From JAIBJN01 sp963811635 (lineage in GTDB: Bacteria; Actinomycetota; Thermoleophilia; Gaiellales; Gaiellaceae): a stretch of 64,000 nucleotides of DNA. A model generated the notes under the pieces. That model searched no databases. It saw only the letters and a program-made list of their open reading frames with translations, and was not told where the DNA came from. The stretch spans positions 1 to 64,000 of the forward strand of contig CAWESB010000005.1 of assembly GCA_963811635.1 (NCBI GenBank), read 5' to 3'. This document shows positions 1 to 9,228 of the stretch, piece by piece. A program made the position numbers and the translations under genes. Each line of letters starts with the position of its first letter. The first letter of the stretch is position 1.

Positions 1-495
1 GCCGAAGGGAACGCCCATGCGCATGGCGGGCGCTCCGTGGCGCGCGAGGAGCGCCAGCGCCGCCGGCAGAACGGCGAGGGAGGCGACGACGATGGCGAGC
101 AGGACGCCTTGCCCAAGGACGAGCCCGAGAAGGAACGCGAGCTTCACATCGCCCATCCCAACGCCGGCCCGGCCTGCTAGGAGCGGGAGCAGCAACACGA
201 GCGCCGCCCCGAACGCGGCGAGCGTCGACTCGAGCAAGCGGTCCGGGGACAGCAAGGCTTGAAGCGGTAGCGCGACCGCGATCGCGGGCAGGACAATCGC
301 GTTGGGGAGTACCCGGCGCTCGAGGTCGATCGCGGACAGCACGACGAGCAGCGCCGCGAGCGAAGCAGCTAGCGCTCCGCGACCTGTCGCGCCGTAGTGA
401 AGCAGGACGGCGGCGGCGACGCCAGCGCCGACGAGGGCGACGACGACTCCGCGCACGCGAATGCTCGGGAGGGCCGAGGAGTCAGTGGGCGGCAT
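1..495 (-). CDS. Prepilin peptidase (A24/TadV-CpaA type), partial
   Basis: Membrane aspartic protease that cleaves the leader of Flp/type IV prepilins. It shows both family aspartate motifs: an Asp in AIDLERRVLPN (about residue 57) and the GMGDVKL motif (about residue 109), between hydrophobic helices. The start ATG at 495 overlaps the end of the upstream receiver gene by 14 nt, so the two are likely co-translated. It lacks the N-terminal cysteine/methyltransferase domain of PilD-type enzymes and is therefore the short CpaA form. The 165 visible residues run off the left edge; the last helices are missing. It is divergent from the pilin operon it should serve. Confidence 0.88.
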   Translation of the reverse strand, partial: MPPTDSSALPSIRVRGVVVALVGAGVAAAVLLHYGATGRGALAASLAALLVVLSAIDLERRVLPNAIVLPAIAVALPLQALLSPDRLLESTLAAFGAALVLLLPLLAGRAGVGMGDVKLAFLLGLVLGQGVLLAIVVASLAVLPAALALLARHGAPAMRMGVPFG

Positions 496-898
496 GAGGC
501 CTTTCGCCTGCGTAGCACCGCTCGATCGCAGCTTTCAGCTCGGCGATGGGGCTCGACCTACCGACGTGAGGCACCGAGACGAGCGACAGCGTGCCGCCTT
601 CCTCGCAGAGGAGCAGCGGCCGCCCGCGCGGATAGAGAAGGTCGAGCGCGGCCACCGTTCGCGCAGCACGCGCGCGGGGAGGGGCCTCGTCGATGAGGAC
701 GACATCCGCACGGTGCTCGCGCGCGAGCTCGGCGAGCCTCAGAGGGGCGCCGTGGCCGGTTGTTCTCACGGCGTACCCGTTGTGCTCGAGCAGCAGCGAG
801 GTGACCCCGCGGAAGCTGTCGTCGTCAGAGACGAGCAAGAGGCGCACGGCGTGAAGCCGGCGGACGGGGGCCGGAAGGCCCGGCGTCTCAGACGCCAT
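482..898 (-). CDS. Degenerate response-regulator receiver protein
   Basis: A 138-residue stand-alone receiver-like domain. The acidic cluster (LLVSDDDS, about residue 24) and a candidate phosphoacceptor Asp (VVLIDEAP) are visible, but the C-terminal Lys-Pro signature of canonical receivers is not. There is no output domain. It lies directly upstream of, and overlaps, the prepilin peptidase gene, and is divergent from the Flp pilin operon, so a role in pilus control or assembly is a reasonable inference. Function is not established by sequence. The roughly 260 nt between it and the first pilin gene contain no gene and presumably hold both promoters; I could not identify them. Confidence 0.65.
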   Translation of the reverse strand: MASETPGLPAPVRRLHAVRLLLVSDDDSFRGVTSLLLEHNGYAVRTTGHGAPLRLAELAREHRADVVLIDEAPPRARAARTVAALDLLYPRGRPLLLCEEGGTLSLVSVPHVGRSSPIAELKAAIERCYAGERPHAAH

Positions 899-1160
899 GC
901 GTCGCCTGGTTCAACTGTGTCCCGCGTGCGCGCTCGGTGCAGCGAGACGAACGGTGCCTTGCCCAGTCCGCCAGGGGCTCTCGGGATAGGTGCAGCTGAG
1001 CAGAACGACATGCCATTCACACAACTGGTATCGCACCGCGCCGCCGTCCTCACCACCAGAAGGGTTGGTCGGGACCCACCTTTTCATCGGTTCCGAGAGA
1101 CGAGCCAGCAGTTAGTTGTCTGGGCTAGGAGAACCGGATGGGGAGGAGGTGATTCTGAAC

Positions 1161-1322
1161 ATGATGGATTTCATCAGCAATCTTCGGACCCGTGAGGAGG
1201 GGCAGGCGCTGGTCGAGTACGCGCTGATCCTCAGCCTCATCGCCGTGGTCTGCATCGGGGCCCTGACGCTGCTCGGTGGCAACGTCAACAACATCCTCAA
1301 CCAGATCGCCGCGGCCCTCTAG
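1161..1322 (+). CDS. flp: Flp-type pilin 1
   Basis: A 53-residue pilin precursor. A short basic leader ends in Gly followed by the class III prepilin motif QALVEYALI (Glu at +5, Tyr at +6 after cleavage), then one hydrophobic helix. The strong Shine-Dalgarno GGAGGAGGTG at 1142-1151 fixes the ATG at 1161 over upstream in-frame GTG codons. It is first in the pilus operon; a second pilin gene follows after about 110 nt. The product is the substrate of the divergently encoded prepilin peptidase and the probable major pilus subunit. Confidence 0.92.
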   Translation: MMDFISNLRTREEGQALVEYALILSLIAVVCIGALTLLGGNVNNILNQIAAAL

Positions 1323-1433
1323 AGGGACGTCGTCCGCAGGGGGCCTTCAGCTGCCGCCGTCCGACCGGCCAACGAAATCGAGGGTCGCAGGGCGCGGCGC
1401 TGGAGGCTCCCGTGCAGAGAAGGAGTGAAAGCA

Positions 1434-1598
1434 ATGATCGACCGAGAAACCAGGATCGCATTCGGCCAGGAGGACGGGCAGGCGCTCGTCGAATACGCGC
1501 TCGTCCTGCTCCTGATCGCACTGGTCACCGTCGCCGCGCTCACCGCGATCGGCGTCAGCGTCAGCTCGGCGATCACCAACATGGCGAACGGACTCTGA
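1434..1598 (+). CDS. flp: Flp-type pilin 2
   Basis: A 54-residue paralogue of the preceding pilin. It has the same processing signature (Gly then QALVEYALV) and a single hydrophobic helix, but a different leader and C-terminus ending NMANGL. The Shine-Dalgarno AAGGAG (1420-1425) lies 8 nt before the ATG. It ends 9 nt before tadE. Two Flp genes in tandem are common in Tad loci; one usually supplies the main fibre. The short length makes it easy for gene callers to miss. Confidence 0.88.
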   Translation: MIDRETRIAFGQEDGQALVEYALVLLLIALVTVAALTAIGVSVSSAITNMANGL

Positions 1599-1607
1599 GG
1601 AGAGCCG

Positions 1608-2090
1608 TTGCTGAGGGCGCTCAGAATCCGTACGGCCGCCGGCGGCGACTCCGAGGCCGGCGTTGCGCTCGTCGAGTTCGCGCTCGTCCTGCCGCTGCTC
1701 CTGATTCTCGTCTTCGCCATGCTCGATTTCGGCAAGGCGTTCAACTACTGGATCGACGAGACGCACCTCGCCAACGAGGGTGCGCGGTGGGCCGTCGTCA
1801 ACAAGAACCCCGGCGGCGGTTCGCTCCAGCAGTACATCCAGCAGCAGGCCGACACGCCCGAGTTGCGAACCGGCGGAACCTCATCTGTCGCGACGCCTCT
1901 GCAGGTCTGCATCAGCTTTCCGAACGGCAGCGCCGAGGTCGGCGACCCGGTCCACGTGACCGCGAGCGTCACCTACAACTGGCTGCCCTTCCTCGGGTCG
2001 CGGGTCGGGATTACCCAGACCACGATCACCGGCTCGTCCACCATGCGCCTCGAGGCCCGGCCAACCGTCTATGGGGCGGGGTGCTCGTAG
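1608..2090 (+). CDS. tadE: TadE-like pseudopilin
   Basis: A 160-residue minor pilin of the Tad system. An N-terminal basic segment is followed by VALVEFALVLPLLLIL, the TadE transmembrane signature with its processed Glu, then a soluble extracellular domain with a conserved Trp/Tyr-rich middle. The TTG start at 1608 follows AGGAGAG at 1597-1603. TadE proteins are inserted in the membrane and cleaved by the prepilin peptidase. Next gene starts 2 nt after the stop. Confidence 0.85.
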   Translation: MLRALRIRTAAGGDSEAGVALVEFALVLPLLLILVFAMLDFGKAFNYWIDETHLANEGARWAVVNKNPGGGSLQQYIQQQADTPELRTGGTSSVATPLQVCISFPNGSAEVGDPVHVTASVTYNWLPFLGSRVGITQTTITGSSTMRLEARPTVYGAGCS

Positions 2091-2092
2091 CC

Positions 2093-3985
2093 ATGCGGCG
2101 GATCGGCGACGAGGGTGGCGGTGTCCTGGTGATCGTCGCGCTCTGCCTGCCCGTGTTCGTGGTCTTCATCACCTTGGTCGTCGACGTCGGCAACTGGTTC
2201 GTGCACAAGCGGCACTTGCAGATGCAGGCGGACGCGGGGGCGCTGGCCGGCGGCGGTCTGTTCACCTTCCCGTGCTCCGACGACCCGATCCTCGCCGAGA
2301 CGCGCATGTACGCCGGCGATCCGGCGAACGGTGCCCCGTACAACCTCCAAGTCGCGCCGACCGACCAGGCGAACGTCCACGTCCTCGTCAACTCCGATCG
2401 CTTCTGGAACGAGGGCGGCACGGACTTCAGCGACGGCGGCCCTCCCTGCGCTGCCCGCATGGTGGACGTGAAGATCACCGAGGCCAGCCTGCCCTGGTTC
2501 TTCGGGCTCAACGTCGTGCCGGCGATCAACGCCCACGCCCGGGTGATGATCCAGTCGCTGCGGCAGGCACGAGGCGCGCTCCCGGTGGCGGTCCCGGACG
2601 TCGACCCGAGAAGGGGGCAGGCCTACTTCGTGGACGAGACCTCCGGCGCTGTGCTCGCTTCCACGCCGCTCACGAGGGTGGGGACGTCCAACGGCCTGGC
2701 CGTCTGGGACAACGCGGCGGCGCCGGTGTCGGTCCCGATCAACTCCTCGCGCATCGGCGTCCGGATCGCGCTCGGCGGCGGCTCCTCGGCCACCTGCGGC
2801 CAGTACCTCGTCGAGTGCTACGACTTGGCCTCCGGGAACGGCATCACGTTCGTCCGCGGCTATTCCACGACGGGCAGCGCAGCGCAGCCGAACCCTCCGA
2901 TCGCGCGGGACGTCCGACTCTTTGCGGCTTCTTGCCCCGACGGGTACTTCCACGACTCGAGCGCCAGCTGCTCGATCGGTGTGAGTGCCGTCGTCGACTT
3001 CGGCGTCGCCAACCCGGCCACCGTGGGCGGGAAGGTCAGCGCCGTCGTGGCAGGGACCGAGCGTCCGCTCACCTACGACGCGACCTCCGGGCGGTGGGTC
3101 TCGACCACGTACTTCGGAGTCGCACCGGGCGCGGGCCCGGTGGGCGTAGAGCTCAAGTGGGAGGAGACGAGCGGCACCGTCTCCGGCGACAACTGCACGA
3201 CGACGGGCGGGAACAAGTGCAAGGGGACGTTCGGCACCGTGCAGCGCACCTTTTCCGCGACCGCGGTCCGGAGCGGGCCGGTCAAGCAGGTGGAGATCTA
3301 CGAGGGCGGCGTCCCGGGCGCGAACTCCTTCGCCACCGGGACGACACACGACCTCGTCGTCCGCATCGCGATAGCCGGCAACCTCGAGGTCGCGCAGAGC
3401 GTGTCGGACCCGCTCGTGGAGCTCCGCGTGACGGGCGGCAGCCAGAACCAGTCCATCGACTGCGACCCGAACCTGCCCAACTTGCGCGACGAGATCGAGC
3501 AGGGCTGTGCGCCGCTCTATGCGATCAACGAAGGCGCGCCCTGCCCCTCGACCGCCCCGACGCTCTGGGCGAGCCCGCAGCCGTGGGACTGCGTCGCCGT
3601 TCAGACCGGCGGTGCAGTCGGCCAGCTGGAGCAGGGGATGCGCCATCGCATCCTCGGCGGCGCCTCCTCTTGCACGAGCCCGAACAACTGGGCGAGCTTC
3701 CCCAACATCCCGCCTGGCGATCCGCGCATCGTGCCGGTCTTCGTCTCGCCCTTCGGCACGTTCACGGGCAGCGGGAACGAGGTCGTTCCGGTAAGCAAGT
3801 TTGCGACCTTCTACGTCACGGGCTGGTTCTCCAGCCCCTGTCCGAACGACGACCCAGTGCCGGACAGGGGTTACGTCGTCGGTCACTTCATCAAATACAT
3901 CTACGTCCTCAACAACGGCGGCGGCAGCGGCGAACTCTGTGACTTCGACGCGTTCGGCAGCTGCATCGCTGTCCTCACTGAATAG
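2093..3985 (+). CDS. TadG-like pilus assembly protein with large exported domain
   Basis: A 630-residue protein. The N-terminus has the TadE/G-like region (GGVLVIVALCLPVFVVFITL helix, then VDVGNWFVHKRHLQMQADAGALAGG), which anchors it in the membrane. The remaining ~550 residues are extracellular and rich in Cys, Gly and Thr, with no recognised catalytic motif. ATG at 2093 was chosen; an in-frame GTG at 2081 would overlap tadE. The family is thought to help pilus extrusion or surface adhesion. The unusually long ectodomain may be lineage-specific. Confidence 0.75.
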   Translation: MRRIGDEGGGVLVIVALCLPVFVVFITLVVDVGNWFVHKRHLQMQADAGALAGGGLFTFPCSDDPILAETRMYAGDPANGAPYNLQVAPTDQANVHVLVNSDRFWNEGGTDFSDGGPPCAARMVDVKITEASLPWFFGLNVVPAINAHARVMIQSLRQARGALPVAVPDVDPRRGQAYFVDETSGAVLASTPLTRVGTSNGLAVWDNAAAPVSVPINSSRIGVRIALGGGSSATCGQYLVECYDLASGNGITFVRGYSTTGSAAQPNPPIARDVRLFAASCPDGYFHDSSASCSIGVSAVVDFGVANPATVGGKVSAVVAGTERPLTYDATSGRWVSTTYFGVAPGAGPVGVELKWEETSGTVSGDNCTTTGGNKCKGTFGTVQRTFSATAVRSGPVKQVEIYEGGVPGANSFATGTTHDLVVRIAIAGNLEVAQSVSDPLVELRVTGGSQNQSIDCDPNLPNLRDEIEQGCAPLYAINEGAPCPSTAPTLWASPQPWDCVAVQTGGAVGQLEQGMRHRILGGASSCTSPNNWASFPNIPPGDPRIVPVFVSPFGTFTGSGNEVVPVSKFATFYVTGWFSSPCPNDDPVPDRGYVVGHFIKYIYVLNNGGGSGELCDFDAFGSCIAVLTE

Positions 3986-3996
3986 GAGGGAAGACC

Positions 3997-4806
3997 GTGC
4001 AGTTCGCGCACAGATTGCTGTCCACCCGCGGCGGGACGGTGGCGGTCGCCGTCGTCGGGGCGATGCTCGCCGCCGGTGTGTTCGTCGCGTACCTCCACCG
4101 GTACCGCTCGACCGTGGACGCGTCCTCGGCGCCCATGACGGTGCTGGTGGCGAAGGACTTCATCGAGAAGGGAACGCCTGGCAACGTGGTCGGCTCCGAG
4201 GGCCTCTTCCAGACCGCGTCGACGCCGAAAGACGATCTCAAGGAAGGCGCGATCTCGGACCCCGACTCCCTGGGCGGGCTCGTCGCCACGGCCGACATCT
4301 ACCCCGGCCAGCAGCTCACCGTAAGCGACTTCGGCCCGACTCCGGCGGACGCCCTGACGAACGAGATCGCCGGTGAGGAGCGCGCTATCTCGATGGCGCT
4401 CGACTCGGCGCACGGGATGATCGGCAACGTTCGCGCAGGCGACCGCGTGGACGTCTACGGCGCGTTCAACGTCCGCCGGCTGCGGCCCGACGGCACCGTC
4501 GACCCCGACGCCGTCGAACGGCCGGTCCTCAAGCTGCTCGTCGAGGACGTCCTCGTGCTCGACTCGCCCGAGGGGTCGAAGGCCGGCTTCGGAGCGGGGG
4601 CGCAGCAGACGTCGAACCTCACGGTCCGCGTCAACCACGACCAGGCGGCCAAGCTGGCCTTCTCCTCCGAGAACGGCAAGGTCTGGATCGTCCTGCGACC
4701 GCGCACCGGCGCCAGTCCGACGCCGCCCGACATCGTGACGCTCGAGACCGTGCTCTTCGGAGTCGAGCCCGTGGCCGCGGCCAAGTCGTTCGGAGGCGGG
4801 CAATGA
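3997..4806 (+). CDS. cpaB: CpaB/RcpC-like pilus assembly protein
   Basis: A 269-residue protein with an N-terminal membrane helix (about residues 12-30), an SAF-like domain starting at VLVAKDFIEKG, and the RcpC/CpaB core beginning at RAISMALDSAHG with GDRVDVYG. The GTG start at 3997 follows GGAGGG. CpaB proteins sit at the cell surface and are thought to guide or modify the Flp pilus, possibly by binding peptidoglycan through the SAF domain. The stop overlaps the next start by 4 nt (ATGA), so translation is coupled to the ATPase gene. Confidence 0.85.
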   Translation: MQFAHRLLSTRGGTVAVAVVGAMLAAGVFVAYLHRYRSTVDASSAPMTVLVAKDFIEKGTPGNVVGSEGLFQTASTPKDDLKEGAISDPDSLGGLVATADIYPGQQLTVSDFGPTPADALTNEIAGEERAISMALDSAHGMIGNVRAGDRVDVYGAFNVRRLRPDGTVDPDAVERPVLKLLVEDVLVLDSPEGSKAGFGAGAQQTSNLTVRVNHDQAAKLAFSSENGKVWIVLRPRTGASPTPPDIVTLETVLFGVEPVAAAKSFGGGQ

Positions 4807-7328
4807 CCCACGCGACCAGAACGCTCGTCGCGGTCGACGAGGGGGTCGACATGGATGCGCTCCAGTCGATCCTCCCGATCGATCCGGAGATCCAGATCGT
4901 CGGCGTAGTCGACGGCCTGGAGGACAGCTGGACGACGCTCCAGGAGACACCGACGGACCTCCTTGTGGTGGCGTGCGCCGACTCCTCCGATCGCGCGCTC
5001 TTCCTCGTCGACGGCGCGGTCAAGCAGCGCCCAGAGCGGCCGGTGGTCGTCGTCTGCGACGGATCCCCGAACGGGTTCGTGCAGCGGGTTTTCGACGCCG
5101 GAGCGGACGACCTCCTGACGCTGCCTCAGACGCAGGAAGACGTCCTCTTCGCCCTCCGCAAGGCCGTGGCCCGCAGGCAGGGCGCGAGCGCGGCGACGGG
5201 AGTCGCCCTCTCGCCGATGATCTGCGTCCTCGGCCCGAAGGGTGGGACCGGCAAGACCCTGACGTCCTGCAACCTCGGTGTCAGCCTCGCCCAGAGCGGC
5301 CACAAGGTCGCCGTCGTCGACCTCGACCTGCAGTTCGGCGACGTGGGGCTCGCTCTCGGCCTTGCCCCGGAACGGACTCTCTACGAGCTCGCCAAGTCCG
5401 GCGGATCGCTCGACGCCGAGAAGCTCGACGGCTACCTGGCGACGCATCCCTCGGGCGCGCGCGCCTTGATCGCTCCCACCCGTCCGGATCACGCCGGAAT
5501 CGTGACCACGGAGTTCCTGCGCGAGGTGTACGCGGCCCTTCGCTCCTCGCACGAGTACGTAATCGTCGACACGCCGCCCGGGTTCACGCCCGAGGTGATC
5601 GCCTCGATCGACAGCTCCTCGCACGTCTGCATGGTCGGGATGCTCGACTCGCTCTCGCTCAAGAACACCAAGCTCGGGCTGGAGACGCTCGAGCTCATGG
5701 GCTACGACGACGAGCGCATGCGGCTCGTCCTGAACCGAGCGGACAGCCGGGTCGGGATCACGCACGACGACGTCGTGTCGATCATCGGGCGCAAGCCCGA
5801 CGTGCTCATCCCCAGCGACCGCGACATCCCTCGCTCGGTCAATCAGGGGACGCCCATCGTCCTCGCCAAGGCGCGCTCGGACGCGGCGAAGGCATTCCGG
5901 TCACTCGCGGCCATGTACGAGGTCCGCAGACGGGTCGAAGAACGGCGGGCGGCGCAGGTGGGGGAGGAAGCACTGATGGACCTCCACGAGCGACTCTCCA
6001 CCGCCCGACCCATTGCCGCTCCGGCCGGCCGAGATCCCTTCGGCGAGCTCAAGAACCGGATCCACCTCGCGGTGATCGGAGAGCTGGGCCCGCAGCTCTT
6101 CAACGTGAACATGGATCCAAACGCGCTCCGAGAGCGGGTCACGGAGGACATCCGCACCCACCTCTCGCGGGAGCAGGGCATCTCGCGGGACGACCGCGAG
6201 CGACTCGCGGCGGAGATCGCCGACGACATCCTCGGCCACGGGCCACTCGAGCGGCTCCTCGCCGACGACAGCGTCACGGAGATCATGGTCAACGGGCCCT
6301 TCGACGTCTGGGTCGAGCGCCAGGGGCGCCTCTACGACACGACGGTGCGCTTCACGGACGAGTCGCACCTGCGCCGAATCATCAACAAGATGGTCGCCCA
6401 GGTCGGGCGGCGGATCGACGAGTCCTCCCCCATGGTCGACGCACGCCTTCCGGACGGGAGCCGCGTGAACGCCGTGATCCCGCCGCTCTCGCTGAGCGGG
6501 CCCGTGGTCACGATCCGGAAGTTCTCGAAGAAGCGCCTCGACTTCGCCGACCTCATCCGACTGGGCACGCTCTCCACCGAGACGGCCGAGTTCCTGCAGC
6601 GCTGCATCCTGGCCGAGCTGAACGTCCTCATCTCGGGCGGTACGGGCTCGGGCAAGACGACGCTCCTGAACGCCCTCTCGACGGCGATTCCCGAATCGGA
6701 CCGGATCATCACGATCGAGGACGCCGCGGAGCTACGGCTGAACCAGCGGCACGTCCTCCGCCTCGAGGCGCGCCCCAAGAACATCGAGGGCGAGGGTGAG
6801 ATCGCGATTCGCGAGCTCGTGCGCAACTCGCTGCGCATGCGGCCCGACCGCATCATCGTGGGCGAGGTTCGCGGCGCGGAGGCGCTCGACATGCTCCAGG
6901 CGATGAACACGGGCCACGACGGCTCGCTTTGCACCGTGCACGCGAACACCCCGCGCGATGCCCTGGCCCGGATCGAAACGATGGTGCTGATGGCGGGGTT
7001 CGACCTCCCCGTGCGTGCCATCCGCCAGCAGGTCGCCGCGGCGCTCGACCTCGTCGTCCACCTGGAACGGCTCGAGGACGGCTCGCGTCGTGTGACCGCG
7101 GTCACGGAGGTTCAGCGGATGGAATCCGATGTGATCACGCTCCAGGACATCTTCGAGTTCAAGGTCGACGAGGTCACGAGCGAGCGCGTCGTCGTCGGTG
7201 CCCTCCGCTCGACCGGCCTCCGGCCCTCGTTCCTGCACAAGTTCGAGAAGCGCGGCGTCGCTCTACCCGTGACGCTCTTCGCCGACGGACGCGTCGCGCA
7301 CGAGCTTCAGAACGGCTCCAGGCGATGA
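4803..7328 (+). CDS. TadZ-TadA fusion: localisation ATPase joined to pilus secretion ATPase
   Basis: One 841-residue frame carrying two usually separate proteins. Residues 1-130 form a receiver-like domain. Residues 140-370 form a ParA/MinD-type ATPase (deviant Walker A GPKGGTGKT, then VVDLDLQFGDVG) as in TadZ/CpaE, which places the pilus machine. Residues about 400-841 are a complete TadA/CpaF hexameric ATPase, with Walker A GGTGSGKTT near 612, ITIEDAAE, and GEVRGAEA plus HANTP boxes. At 5961-5978 there is a strong Shine-Dalgarno (GGGGAGG) and an in-frame ATG (codon 392) with an overlapping out-of-frame TGA (TGATG). The two parts may thus be, or recently have been, separate coupled genes. 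ATGA overlap with the next gene. Confidence 0.85.
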   Translation: MTHATRTLVAVDEGVDMDALQSILPIDPEIQIVGVVDGLEDSWTTLQETPTDLLVVACADSSDRALFLVDGAVKQRPERPVVVVCDGSPNGFVQRVFDAGADDLLTLPQTQEDVLFALRKAVARRQGASAATGVALSPMICVLGPKGGTGKTLTSCNLGVSLAQSGHKVAVVDLDLQFGDVGLALGLAPERTLYELAKSGGSLDAEKLDGYLATHPSGARALIAPTRPDHAGIVTTEFLREVYAALRSSHEYVIVDTPPGFTPEVIASIDSSSHVCMVGMLDSLSLKNTKLGLETLELMGYDDERMRLVLNRADSRVGITHDDVVSIIGRKPDVLIPSDRDIPRSVNQGTPIVLAKARSDAAKAFRSLAAMYEVRRRVEERRAAQVGEEALMDLHERLSTARPIAAPAGRDPFGELKNRIHLAVIGELGPQLFNVNMDPNALRERVTEDIRTHLSREQGISRDDRERLAAEIADDILGHGPLERLLADDSVTEIMVNGPFDVWVERQGRLYDTTVRFTDESHLRRIINKMVAQVGRRIDESSPMVDARLPDGSRVNAVIPPLSLSGPVVTIRKFSKKRLDFADLIRLGTLSTETAEFLQRCILAELNVLISGGTGSGKTTLLNALSTAIPESDRIITIEDAAELRLNQRHVLRLEARPKNIEGEGEIAIRELVRNSLRMRPDRIIVGEVRGAEALDMLQAMNTGHDGSLCTVHANTPRDALARIETMVLMAGFDLPVRAIRQQVAAALDLVVHLERLEDGSRRVTAVTEVQRMESDVITLQDIFEFKVDEVTSERVVVGALRSTGLRPSFLHKFEKRGVALPVTLFADGRVAHELQNGSRR

Positions 7329-9216
7329 AGCGGGCGGACTGGAAGCCCATCCTGGTCGCGGCAGCCCTCGTCGCGGCGTTCTGGGCGCCGGTCGCCGGGG
7401 CCGAAGGGGAACTCGGGCTCACGGAGGCCGGTGAAACCCGCTTTCCCGACCGCGCGTACGTGCTCACGCTTCCGTCCGGCATGTTGCTGAACGAGAGCCA
7501 GGTGGACGTGCTCGAGAACGGCGAGCTCGTCGAGCAGCTGTCGGTGGTGCCGGCCGACGAGGCGGCCGAAGGCGAGTTCGGCACCGTCCTCGTGATCGAC
7601 GCGAGCAACAGCATGCAGGGGGCACCGATCGTCGGCGCGGTCGAGGCCGCGCGTGCCTTCGCGGCGCAGCGGAGCCCGAATCAGCTCGTCGCGATCGTGG
7701 TCTTCAACAGCACTTCGAGCGTCCTGCTCCCGTTCACCGCCGACCAGGCGGCGATCGAAGCAGCGCTCGCTCACCCCCGGAGCTGGCGTACGGGACGCAT
7801 GTCTACGACGGTGTCGCCGCGGCGCTCGACCTGCTGCGAGAGGCCGAGATCGCAGCCGGTTCGGTCGTGGTCCTCTCGGACGGCTCGGACACGGGGAGCG
7901 CCGCTTCGAGCCGGGAGGTGGCCGAGCGGGCGGAGGCGGCGGGAGTCCGCGTCTTCTCTGTCGGGTTTCGCTCGAAGGGCTACGACTTCGCCGCACTCGA
8001 GCAACTGGCGACCGACGCCGGCGGCACGTACTCCGAGGCAGCGTCCTCCGCCGAGCTCGCGCGCGTCTTCGACGAGCTAGGAGCGAGGCTGGCGAGCGAG
8101 TATCTCCTCCGCTACCGCTCGGCGTCACAGCCCGACCGCGAGGTCCACGTGGCCGTGCGGGTGACGGGCGTGGATGGTGTCGCCACGAGCGCCTACACGA
8201 GCCCCGCGCCCGACGCCACGCCGAATTCGCCGTACCACCAGTCCCTGGCCGAGCGGTTCTGGCGCTCGCCCGCTGGGATGCTGTTCGTGGCGGCGGTCTG
8301 CGCGCTGATCACCGGCCTGGTGTTGATCATGCTTCTGCGGCCGCGCCGGCGAACGCTGCGGCGGCGCATGGCTGAGTTCGTCTCACTTCCCGTTCCAGGT
8401 GGGAGCGAGGACGAGAGCGCCCGCGGTGCCGAGCTCGTGCTCGCGCACGCGGAAAAGTCCTTCGAGCGCACCCGCTGGTGGTCGCGTTTCAAGGAGGACC
8501 TCGAGCTCGCGGAGATCACCCTCGCGCCGATCCACATCGTGGCCTGGACCGGCATCGCGACCGCCCTCGCGGCCTGGCTCCTCTTCGTCCTGCTGGGCAC
8601 GCCGCTCGTTCTTCCGGTCGCCCTGGGCGTCCCGCTTTTCGTGCGCTCCCTCATCAAGCGCCGGGTGGAGCGCCAGCGCCAGAGCTTCGCGGACCAGCTC
8701 CCCGACAACCTGCAGGTGCTCGCGTCCGCCCTGCGGGCGGGGCACAGTCTGGTCGGCGCGCTCTCGGTCGTTGTCGAGGACAGCCCCGAGCCTTCGAGGC
8801 GGGAGTTCCGCCGCGTGATCGCCGACGAGCAGCTGGGCGTGTCTCTGGAGGAGGCCTTCGGCGTCGTCGCGACGCGCATGGCGAACAGGGATCTGGACCA
8901 AGTCGCCCTGGTCGCTGCGCTCCAGCAGGAGACCGGAGGGAACACCGCCGAGGTGCTCGATCGCGTCTCCGACACGATCCGGGAGCGCTTCGAGCTGCGC
9001 CGCCTGGTGAAGACGCTCACGACCCAGGGGCGGATGTCCCGTTGGGTCGTGTCGTTCCTACCCGTCGGCCTCCTGCTGCTCATCACCGCAATCAACCCGA
9101 CCTACATGGCACCGCTCTACACGCACCCGCTCGGGCGCCTGCTGCTCCTGGTGGCGGGCCTCATGGTCGTGGCCGGGTCGCTGGTCATCCGGCGAATCAT
9201 CGACATCAAGGTCTGA
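7325..9216 (+). CDS. von Willebrand A domain-TadB fusion, interrupted by a one-base frameshift
   Basis: Encodes a signal peptide or anchor, a vWA domain with MIDAS motif DASNS (about residue 91), a transmembrane helix, then a TadB-like type II secretion F domain (inner-membrane platform of the pilus). The 5' part (from ATG 7325) reads to the C-run CACCCCCGG at 7772-7780. The rest (second MIDAS strand VLSDGSD, TadB) continues one frame over to 9216; the nearest in-frame start in that part is GTG 7867. Adding one C at 7774-7778 restores a continuous protein through HPPELAYGTHVYDG. vWA-TadB fusions fit this lineage; the break is either an assembly error or real inactivation. Confidence 0.82.
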
Positions 9217-9228
9217 GGAGGCTCGCTC

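Noticed and set aside
2069..3886. 605-codon open frame on the minus strand opposite the TadG-like gene
   Set aside because: Arg/Val/Asp-rich composition typical of antisense translation in high-GC DNA; the plus frame has a membrane helix, TadE/G motif and operon context.
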